The position numbers were made by a program, and so were the translations under genes. Positions 39,101 to 43,612 of a stretch of 43,612 nucleotides of DNA are shown piece after piece (positions within the stretch are counted from its first letter, which is position 1; every line of letters begins with the position of its first letter). The notes beneath the pieces were generated by a model. That model was not told the origin of the DNA. It did no database searches and saw only the letters and a list, made by a program, of their open reading frames with translations. The DNA comes from a virus. The DNA is taken from IMG/VR virus record IMGVR_UViG_3300026512_000024, positions 1 to 43,612 of that record. The stretch is one strand, 5' to 3'.

Positions 39101-39159
39101 CGAAGTATAGGCACAGGTTGTGGGTTATTAAACACGGAGGTGAGCGATGGAAGCGTTAA
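33127..39159 (+). CDS. giant polyvalent internal virion protein (2010 aa)
   Basis: AAGGAGGGTATCAA before the ATG. Residues about 88-250 are Gly/Ala-rich hydrophobic helices. About 330-455: a domain with FVFGDNDLRRGKGGQA (346-361) and a KTYAFLKKAL end, a macro-like phage family I recall as DUF7831. About 472-592: an ASCH-like fold with GLRTATTR (511-518) and YKVGDIVNIGGKKYRIKSIE. About 615-735: a third conserved domain with TAYIGFG (623-629) and LTDSD (691-695). Then long helical regions, and hydrophobic helices around 1790-1830. The layout is that of polyvalent proteins, multi-domain proteins injected with phage DNA. Enzymatic activities are inferred from fold likeness only. Confidence 0.75.
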   Translation: MPISPLESMIKHGGRPTLEQNIADIGKAVIRGTSVVPESLSGIVKMGEDITGLQGTWDDRLAQVAERLRQRFAPSPSLQEGGFKYRPVMSLLSGIGESTPYTLGTAGAGALVSAATRSLLAGLLTQMGLVGGLASGQTYKEAREAGTKPSKAGLLAGLRGIGEAGLEFAPAETFLARLFGKGKGGLGRAILEQSLAEGITEPAQQVWENLLAKAYDPNRPLMQGVPESAIIGGAMGGLMGGGAHLFSGATPSLVEATPQPETDLMRDKDLIIEETPIEEVRALPYYPLMLPKGKTPASDKVIPLPPPPETKLVSKKPIVLPAPSKSEVATKKITRDIIQQNPDVIFVFGDNDLRRGKGGQAYSARGEKNVLGIRTKKKPATTEDSYYTDKEFEQNKKKIIEDVLRVKRAIDEGKKVYLFPKIGEGRAELQRRAPKTYAFLKKALDTLKKYAAQKGALVTSLEEKVTSVPTKTMPMRYGITAEDASGRAKEFLQKNFKAGQRVPLTVLMEKGLRTATTRADKGYYKVGDIVNIGGKKYRIKSIEKPDFSTPEGIRKWEEREGWSFEAIKRKYPSIYKQITNPQARQFVLEPVREKSSTLKRGFTLSVTPEPDKVKGPFKASLATAYIGFGKRDSSTYRYALDAKKQGIPVNKGKYSPDDVVFASINGQPSRAALLKTFQEVKKALDAGATVLTDSDTYLAKSSYNQGEKMLARMLRKAGYEATPHPDNTLVNVWRRGKPKKLLPAKTKTFTLPTTKTVIREVESPIYRKKTPREVYRLKLKPSGEEILFEIVRPSQQLPTEETIAPQKRIRESYREKKLAPEENDYRWLQVRQLAHILQGENISRDNLIHILENMGWEGDAAESVADKILAGEVKPLDPEKFQQIYDFKQKKRLEAPTAVRFNVYTKDGDLIYTGYGTPRKIQQAMREIATEASRGVKFQDIMNKVKEEFPSPEETTTLTPQEAIKKMLLGEITTPEAILALTRHGYTRGQAETTVNAAWEKYASTKPFIQAKDLQAYIKKMQDEGIDKNEAVKLWITRRAMEEGMSEAEYARKVINEALQKPKVTSQLAYIRKNLFPDLSRDDWKAIRQQAVLNNLIDSQPHLFSREDTLEDIKRKIEENVKGIPKQEREKLAKQLYNLKESIIPYDDEVALTSDLVEDLFYKSALYEAFPKHGEGARRLFRLLEDESGEIKFAPEDFDSLFDKVKLLSTAVPVLEAAGPETAALVQDARDMYEGMAMGYSQITQYHRKYSDLMKSLPKYAQEKLSQWFKRNYDRTNTDRATLRKEFHTFLSRNPAIPKEKALKLFDLIRDMNDLLNLFYSEIESLYDNDLLFKINIIDPDAIRLPNGEVISRGTARVKVGTKVLAQSTPVVQAEIQYFTQQGIRKQYITLKKEGDWFKELEKIARKRLQTELRPWVNYIPHYREVKVGWYWAIIRDNTIKKGNKTIFAKAYPNKETALKEAIKEAKRRGLDPESKEVEIEIKQHQENPDSIPIDVLPIEVEGWLARLGIDPDSDEARRIVNDLKKRSGFYSHFIRSRNIDGWMDTLDGFLRGFIQSFNSAMFTYQRLYAKKYMLEKLRKIEKNENYSKTIKGLAKKFVESYTEFEKLGKFSRALLKTRAFLYIYALQNKATYVLQNITEWIHSIPAVIDALQERGISEAKAIPIALKAFARVFKSPSPEIKALEAKARRNGLTDYKTWLKYELHPDAMDTLLEFLADLDVLGKESEKFSSQVTFRVGLEVAKEIGLKGDAAYKFARDFLLGKGKIFMTKGNKIGAYLIANPAVSRVLYPVFTTVVADILGRVFVAPKISKTLLFLLMYGLLAGVEGLPFVNKKKFSEINSPLEVIWRKGILGLAGIDTGFLSLNPFFRAKFYLSDRPYQTMQKAFDLLKSAFQVASIGAFIDSITRAARIADKYDLSLGMFALISTPLGGLQHIIKGLLRATYGERVYNKYRKQYKDLGWRPSTLKDYIYEALDIPTSGRFDAWQRYKKGAKYRHRLWVIKHGGERWKR

Positions 39160-39377
39160 TTGGTGCAATTCTGGGGTTTGTGATTAGTATTCCTGTGGTT
39201 AAGGCATTCTTGGATAAGACAGCGGTGAAGACAGAAGTTGTGTTGGATTTGTTGCTTACTGCGGTGAAAGCAATAGAAGACGGCAAGGTAACGCCAAAGG
39301 AGGTAAGAGATATAGTTGAGAAAGCGGAGAATCTGGATAAAGTTTTCCCTATCTTAAAGCAGTTATTGAAGAAGTAA
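39147..39377 (+). CDS. small membrane protein, holin-like candidate (76 aa)
   Basis: GGAGGTGAGCG before an ATG overlapping the giant gene by 13 bases. One N-terminal hydrophobic helix (ALIGAILGFVISIPVVKAFL) followed by charged helices (VKAIEDGKVTPKEVRDIVEK). Single-span proteins of this size often act as pinholins or lysis regulators. The spanin-like genes lie about 2 kb further on. Function not proven. Confidence 0.65.
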   Translation: MEALIGAILGFVISIPVVKAFLDKTAVKTEVVLDLLLTAVKAIEDGKVTPKEVRDIVEKAENLDKVFPILKQLLKK

Positions 39378-39386
39378 GGAGGGGAG

Positions 39387-39662
39387 ATGGCATTAGTTCC
39401 GTTTCACACAATACAGGTAAATGCCGTTGCCTTTGAGGGACCAGAGGTTGTATTTCCTTATGAAGGCAAATGGTATCGTATGGACTGGGCGGATGTCCCT
39501 GATAGGTTTAAGCAATTGTATGTTGTATCTCTTCGTCTGCAAGGCATAAGCGTGCCTTCAGCCTTGCAAGAATACATAGTTGATACGATAGATGTTGCTA
39601 CTTTGGATATAGACTTTGATTTAACAAAGGCACAGGAGGTGGATGAAGAGTATCCTGTATGA
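39387..39662 (+). CDS. unrecognised small protein (91 aa)
   Basis: AAGGAGGGGAG before the ATG. Beta-like start (VAFEGPEVVFPYEGKWYRMD) and an acidic end. It immediately precedes the fibre gene, so a fibre attachment or chaperone role is possible. No family recognised. Confidence 0.65.
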   Translation: MALVPFHTIQVNAVAFEGPEVVFPYEGKWYRMDWADVPDRFKQLYVVSLRLQGISVPSALQEYIVDTIDVATLDIDFDLTKAQEVDEEYPV

Positions 39663-39673
39663 GGTGGTGAGCA

Positions 39674-40804
39674 ATGCCAATTACATACGATAGTTCAACC
39701 AACACAATAACTGTAGTCGGCGGGAGTGAAACAAGTCCGTATTCTTTCGAGGATATTTATCAGGCGGATGTTAATAATGGATGGGGTGTTGTAGAAAAGA
39801 AGGAAACAGCATACTTCATACATGCTATTATCCAACTTGGTAACAGTGATAATGACGCTTGGTTAGTTGATAAGAATAAACAGTTGTTTTTCTATGCTGA
39901 TTATGCTTTTAAGAATTCTGCCAAAACAGGGCATTTGATTTTAGGTGAGATTGAAAATGAAGAAGAAAAGACAACAAAGAATGGATGTTATGTAGAATGT
40001 TACCAATATTATTTTACTGGATTTAATATTCAAGAAATCAATCTATTTGATACAAAAGTTGTTTCAAGATGTAGTGGTGGTGGCTCTTTCAGTTATTTTA
40101 GAGTTGACGGTTGTGTAGGAAAAATCTGGAATAGTGAATTGCATAGTATTTTATTGATGGGAAATGCTACGAATTTAGACATATACAATGTAGAGTTAGG
40201 AAATTTCCCTCAAGATAGTATTGTTCCTCCATTTATGTATTTTGATGTTGGTTCTGGAAGTATGGAAAAAATTACTGTTGTTAACTGTGCTTATGCAGCT
40301 ATACACTTTTGGTATGCTGGGTTTACTATTAAAAACCTTGTTGCAAGAGACATCAGAAATGCTCTTGTTCTACTTAGATTTGCCAGAAACGAATCTTTTG
40401 CTATTGACTGGGATGTTGACTGGAGTGGAAATATTCTTGAAGGTAGTTTAATAGGGGATTTTAAACTTTGGAGACAATACTCTTTCAATGTTAGAGTTCA
40501 AGATGAGAGGGATAATCCTATATCAAATGCACAAGTTATTCTAAAAGATAATAATGGAAATATTGTTTATTCCGAAACAACAGATGAATTAGGAAGGACT
40601 CCTATCCAAGTTCTTAACTGGGGATATTACACTCTCAGCAATAACAATTATGTTGAGTATCCATCAACTCCTCATACTCTCATTGTTACAAAGCAAGGAT
40701 ACCGAAAATATAAGGCAAAGATTGAACTGACTAAGAAACTAATTGATTTTCCAATAGTTCTTGAGAAAGAAAGTATTAACATCGACCAAGAGGTGTTGTT
40801 ATGA
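39674..40804 (+). CDS. tail fibre C / surface beta-helix protein
   Basis: 376 residues, GAGGTGGTGAGCA before the ATG. Residues about 50-260 show the asparagine/glycine-rich strand repeats of a right-handed beta-helix. Residues about 270-360 form an Ig-like or carboxypeptidase-regulatory-like domain (NPISNAQVILKDNNGNIVYS, then TDELGRTPIQV). Such domains occur on exposed phage proteins and bind polysaccharide. A truncated variant of its C-terminus opens the window. Confidence 0.78.
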   Translation: MPITYDSSTNTITVVGGSETSPYSFEDIYQADVNNGWGVVEKKETAYFIHAIIQLGNSDNDAWLVDKNKQLFFYADYAFKNSAKTGHLILGEIENEEEKTTKNGCYVECYQYYFTGFNIQEINLFDTKVVSRCSGGGSFSYFRVDGCVGKIWNSELHSILLMGNATNLDIYNVELGNFPQDSIVPPFMYFDVGSGSMEKITVVNCAYAAIHFWYAGFTIKNLVARDIRNALVLLRFARNESFAIDWDVDWSGNILEGSLIGDFKLWRQYSFNVRVQDERDNPISNAQVILKDNNGNIVYSETTDELGRTPIQVLNWGYYTLSNNNYVEYPSTPHTLIVTKQGYRKYKAKIELTKKLIDFPIVLEKESINIDQEVLL

Positions 40805-41154
40805 GGTATGCTAAATCGGAATCAACATACATTTTAGGCATATTCAATACAGGCGATACGGTAACGATTGATGTGTATAGGTTGTCGGATAATGCAAAGG
40901 TTGTAGATGGGGCGTCTTGCTCTGAAGTGGCAGGGACGGGAGTGTTTAAGTATTCCTTTAGTCAGACAGTTTCACAGAAGGAAGAGTATCTATGGATAAT
41001 GAGCAATGGAGAGTATAGCAAGTATGGCAAGATAGTTTTGGGAGGGTGGATGGACGCAGTTAATGAGAACATCGACGTTCCTGTATCTTCCCGTGCAAGC
41101 CAAGAATCGTTGACCAAGCACGATAAGAAGATGGTATCGCTGAAATTCGTATAG
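40801..41154 (+). CDS. small virion-associated protein, right copy
   Basis: 117 residues with an ATGA overlap to the complete fibre gene. It differs from the left copy at residues 14 (I for T) and 86 (A for T). Strong conservation between the two strains implies a needed structural role. Function not known. Confidence 0.8.
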   Translation: MRYAKSESTYILGIFNTGDTVTIDVYRLSDNAKVVDGASCSEVAGTGVFKYSFSQTVSQKEEYLWIMSNGEYSKYGKIVLGGWMDAVNENIDVPVSSRASQESLTKHDKKMVSLKFV

Positions 41155-41165
41155 CGGAGGAGGCA

Positions 41166-41384
41166 ATGACGCAGATTATCGCAACTGTTTTAAGGCTGAT
41201 TGATAAGGTTATGGATTTCTTTAACACAGGCAACACGTTGCTGAGGCTCAAAAGGAAGGAGCGAATACTCCGTGAAAGAATTAAACAGGCTTACCAAGAT
41301 GGGGACGAGGATAGGCTTACTGCTTTGTATCATAGCCTTAAGCGGGTGCGGGCACAGATACGTGACATTGAAGAACTCAAGTAG
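41166..41384 (+). CDS. candidate i-spanin-like protein, right copy
   Basis: 72 residues, GGAGGAGGCA before the ATG. Same amphipathic start and charged coiled coil as the left copy, with a few conservative changes such as R14K. Nested with the lipoprotein gene from 41272. Confidence 0.55.
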   Translation: MTQIIATVLRLIDKVMDFFNTGNTLLRLKRKERILRERIKQAYQDGDEDRLTALYHSLKRVRAQIRDIEELK

Positions 41385-41490
41385 GCTGATTATCGCACCC
41401 GCAGGAAGCATTATCGTCCGCCCTGATGGGAGCAGGGAGGCAGTCAACTTCGATGGGGTTGTGATCAGCATGGATGAGTTAATTAAGTGA
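41272..41490 (+). CDS. candidate o-spanin lipoprotein (Rz1-like), right copy
   Basis: GTG at 41272 behind AAGGAAGGAG. Signal peptide with IGLLLCIIALSGC lipobox intact. Mature sequence almost identical to the left copy although the overlapping frame also varies, so both frames are under constraint. The downstream terminator is degraded in this copy. Confidence 0.7.
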   Translation: MKELNRLTKMGTRIGLLLCIIALSGCGHRYVTLKNSSRLIIAPAGSIIVRPDGSREAVNFDGVVISMDELIK

Positions 41491-41520
41491 TCCCCCCTAC
41501 TCCCTTACGAGGCGGAGGTT

Positions 41521-42177
41521 TTATTTTACATACTTCTCAAGTATAGATTCTACTGCCTTGCTAAGCAGGGTCTTTTTATTTTCTTCTTGGCATTCTTTGC
41601 AAATAATAATTGGCCTATATTTTCCTTCTTCATATATGGTTAGCCAAGCAGTAAATCCCTTCCCTTTGCATATAAAATCATTGAGGAAAACCCCTTCAAT
41701 ATGGTCTATTGGGTCAACCCCCCAATTTGGTATTATTTTTTCTTTTCCACATACATCGCAAATTACTCTTGTTTTGCCATCCTTCATAATTTCATACGGC
41801 ATTTTCCCCTCCTTTTCAATTTTTAATACTTCGTTGAACACAAACAAAAAGTCTTTGTTTTCTTCGTATTTTTCAAACTCTTCGTGTGGAGGTTTTTCAG
41901 GAAGCGTCTTAAACTCCCACCACTCTGCTCCATCACGGCTATGGCGTTCCAGCCACCAATCATCTCCTACAACCACTAAAAATGAATTTACATATATTGT
42001 TCCGTAACCATCATCGTAATATTCATCTGCCAATTGTTTAAATTCTTCCCAAGTCATACTTCCCATTTTCGGAACACCTACCCAGCGAACATCCTGTTCG
42101 GATTTCCCGTTTTGGTGCAATTGCCATATAGTTTCTTCCAGTAAATTCATCGTAAATTTTTTCTTCTCATACGCCAT
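41521..42177 (-). CDS. accessory protein found only in the right copy (218 aa)
   Basis: ATG at 42177 chosen for GAGGAGGTGCAAA; a longer frame to 42315 is a shadow of the neighbouring gene. Mixed alpha-beta N-terminal half (EEFKQLADEYYDDGYGTIYV, FLVVVGDDWWLERH), then a probable zinc-binding region with CDVCGKEK and CKECQEE. It stands where the left copy has the hairpin block and RNA candidate. Function unknown. Confidence 0.72.
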   Translation of the reverse strand: MAYEKKKFTMNLLEETIWQLHQNGKSEQDVRWVGVPKMGSMTWEEFKQLADEYYDDGYGTIYVNSFLVVVGDDWWLERHSRDGAEWWEFKTLPEKPPHEEFEKYEENKDFLFVFNEVLKIEKEGKMPYEIMKDGKTRVICDVCGKEKIIPNWGVDPIDHIEGVFLNDFICKGKGFTAWLTIYEEGKYRPIIICKECQEENKKTLLSKAVESILEKYVK

Positions 42178-42337
42178 TTTGCACCTCCTCTTTTGCGTGC
42201 TTCCATCCGTGAATGAATGCAGTAACATAAACATATCGCAAGACTTCTCTTGAGAACGTATCTTCCCCCATCGCAGAAAGCAAGCCTTCAAGCCATTGCC
42301 AATGTTGCTCTGCAAGGATACGGGGATTATTTTTCAT
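42167..42337 (-). CDS. conserved small phage protein, right copy (56 aa)
   Basis: ATG at 42337 overlaps the hexapeptide-repeat stop as ATGA, with GAGAAGTGGAAAG upstream. The N-terminal 50 residues equal the left copy apart from a few V/I changes; the C-terminus is different (EEVQNGV). Function unknown. Confidence 0.72.
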   Translation of the reverse strand: MKNNPRILAEQHWQWLEGLLSAMGEDTFSREVLRYVYVTAFIHGWKHAKEEVQNGV

Positions 42338-43242
42338 CTTTCCACTTCTCCTAATACTTTTACTTTTCTTGCTCTTATTTTGTCTTCCATGCAAGTAATA
42401 ATATCTTCTATTTTTACTTCTACTGCTATCAATGTATCTCCATCATCCCAATAAAATGGGGTAGAACAATGGATGCCAGCAGAACAACTTGTTTTAAAAT
42501 TTGGGTCATAATGTTTAACTTCTACTATTTTCCCATCTTCATACATAAAATCAGGATTAAATAGAGAAATATATTTCCCTTTTGCTATCTTATTCACTCT
42601 TTTATACAAAATATATTTTCCATTAACTGGATATACATTCAAAGAACAAGCAATATATTGAATTAAATCTTCTTTAATATCTTTTGTTAATTCACCATAT
42701 TTTACGTGTGCCATGCCGTAAACCCGAGCATTTTTACAAATTCCTACTGTTCCATAAACCCTTGCTCTACCGAAAACTTCGGCATTGCCATAAACCCAAG
42801 CATTACCATAAACTCTTGCTCTTCCATAGACTTTTGCTCTATGAAAAACTTTAGCATTGTCATAAATCCGAGCATTTTCATAAACCGTAGCTTCACCGTG
42901 AACTTGTGCATTACCATAAATCAGAGCATCGTCACAAATACGAGCATCATCATAAATTCGGGCATTACCACAAACCCAAGCTTTATCAAAAATTTTAGCA
43001 TTATTATAAATTCGAGCATTGTTACAAATACGAACATTATCTCTAACTTGAGCATTGTCATAAACCATCGCTTCATCACAAACCCAACAATTTCCTTTGT
43101 GCGACAAATTATCTTCTTTTTCTATCCATCCACCCAAATCACCCTTTTTAACATCCCCAAAATCTCGCAAAGCCCTGATGCGATGTAAAACTCTTCCATA
43201 AACTATTTCTATTTCTCCTGTAAATTCATATTTTTTCTTCAC
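42334..43242 (-). CDS. YdcK-like hexapeptide-repeat protein, right copy
   Basis: 302 residues from GTG 43242, directly behind AAAGGAGGTGCAAG. Same N- and C-terminal domains as the left copy. The beta-helix repeats differ at many faces, for example runs of (R/K)IYNNAK and GRARVYG, while the hexapeptide frame is preserved. Its ribosome site is the one that serves the 83-residue gene in the left copy, so that gene was lost by joining the two leader sequences. Confidence 0.78.
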   Translation of the reverse strand: MKKKYEFTGEIEIVYGRVLHRIRALRDFGDVKKGDLGGWIEKEDNLSHKGNCWVCDEAMVYDNAQVRDNVRICNNARIYNNAKIFDKAWVCGNARIYDDARICDDALIYGNAQVHGEATVYENARIYDNAKVFHRAKVYGRARVYGNAWVYGNAEVFGRARVYGTVGICKNARVYGMAHVKYGELTKDIKEDLIQYIACSLNVYPVNGKYILYKRVNKIAKGKYISLFNPDFMYEDGKIVEVKHYDPNFKTSCSAGIHCSTPFYWDDGDTLIAVEVKIEDIITCMEDKIRARKVKVLGEVER

Positions 43243-43255
43243 CTTGCACCTCCTT

Positions 43256-43612
43256 TTACCTCTCATCCCCATCCCCCTTTATCTTCCCCCTTGCCTTCCT
43301 ATCCGCTAACTTCTTTAAGTTATCCTCCATCACCTCCGCAGGATCAAGGCCAAGTTCATAACAGAGCACTGCCCAGTAGTAAATCACATCTCCGAGTTCC
43401 TTCTTAACTGAGTATTTGAATCCGTAGAATGCCTGAGCATGCATATCATCTGACAGCCTCCACCCTGTATCGTTATAGTCCCCACGCAAATACTTCTTAT
43501 ACTTCTCTGCTACCTCGCCTGCCTCACCAACAAGGCCAAGCACGGCACGGGTGAGACGATTCTCGCCATCCCAAGTGCGAAGGCAACCTTGCAGGTAGTC
43601 GTGTATGTTCAT
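43256..43612 (-). CDS. mazG: MazG-type nucleotide pyrophosphohydrolase, right copy
   Basis: 118 residues, complete; the start codon is the last three bases of the window, so its promoter and ribosome site are outside. E30xxE33 and E72xxD75 metal motifs intact. Differences from the left copy are few (Y62F and Q105K or thereabouts), all outside the catalytic residues. Confidence 0.88.
   Translation of the reverse strand: MNIHDYLQGCLRTWDGENRLTRAVLGLVGEAGEVAEKYKKYLRGDYNDTGWRLSDDMHAQAFYGFKYSVKKELGDVIYYWAVLCYELGLDPAEVMEDNLKKLADRKARGKIKGDGDER

Larger units (their letters stand above)
40381..43612. repeat. right copy of the diverged terminal duplication
   Basis: This copy runs from inside the fibre gene to the exact start codon of MazG at the window end. 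It matches 1-3766 except for lost or gained gene cassettes. The rightward terminator cluster is reduced to about 25 bases (41491-41515). A 218-residue gene is present only here. Confidence 0.9.

Noticed and set aside
1-43612. Prophage or integrated element
   Set aside because: No integrase, attachment sites or bacterial genes are visible, and the ends match each other instead.

Overview
The window is almost entirely a tailed double-stranded DNA phage genome of about 40 kb. Its portal, coat and tail genes resemble the P22-like podovirus plan (inference from sequence features). GC content is moderate to low, Arg and Ile are often AGA/AGG and ATA, and nearly every gene has a strong AAGGAGGTG-type ribosome site. 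Three consensus sigma70 promoters point to a bacterial host, and a spanin-like lipoprotein hints at a Gram-negative one. A candidate viral ring nuclease (AcrIII-1/DUF1874) implies hosts with type III CRISPR. A thermophilic host is possible but not proven. I saw no tRNA, integrase, DNA polymerase, RNA polymerase or CRISPR array.

Layout: the two ends (1-3766 and 40381-43612) are diverged copies of the same segment, running from the end of a tail-fibre gene through lysis genes to a MazG gene. The most economical reading is a circularly permuted or circular genome of about 39.8-40.4 kb, read slightly more than once round, with the two ends coming from co-existing strains that differ in small accessory genes. 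From 15694 down to 1303 everything is transcribed leftward: an outer block (15694-11147: small proteins, a RadC-like protein, a zinc-finger protein, an M20/M28-type peptidase, a tiny membrane protein), then, after a terminator, a replication and counter-defence block (10918-4037: HTH regulator, primase-helicase, SNF2-type helicase, VRR-NUC nuclease, ring nuclease, possible ssDNA-binding protein, RHH regulator), then MazG and accessory genes.

Between the divergent arms lies a gene-free stretch (15695-16621). It holds short GC-rich repeats, a long pyrimidine tract, a four-run G-quadruplex motif, a 10-11-copy array of 24-bp repeats and a strong rightward promoter with operator-like half-sites. 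It is the best candidate for a replication origin and transcription switch.

Rightward from 16622 are three small genes, large terminase, portal, scaffold, coat, head-tail joining and stabilisation proteins, and two tail fibres sharing an N-terminal anchor. Then come membrane and lysis genes (XhlA-like protein and SleB-type endolysin), a GNAT-like protein, internal virion proteins, a 2010-residue polyvalent protein carrying at least three enzyme-like domains, a third fibre and a second lysis cluster with overlapping spanin-like genes. The injected polyvalent protein and the early ring nuclease suggest investment in overcoming host immunity from the moment of DNA entry; this is inference from domain content.
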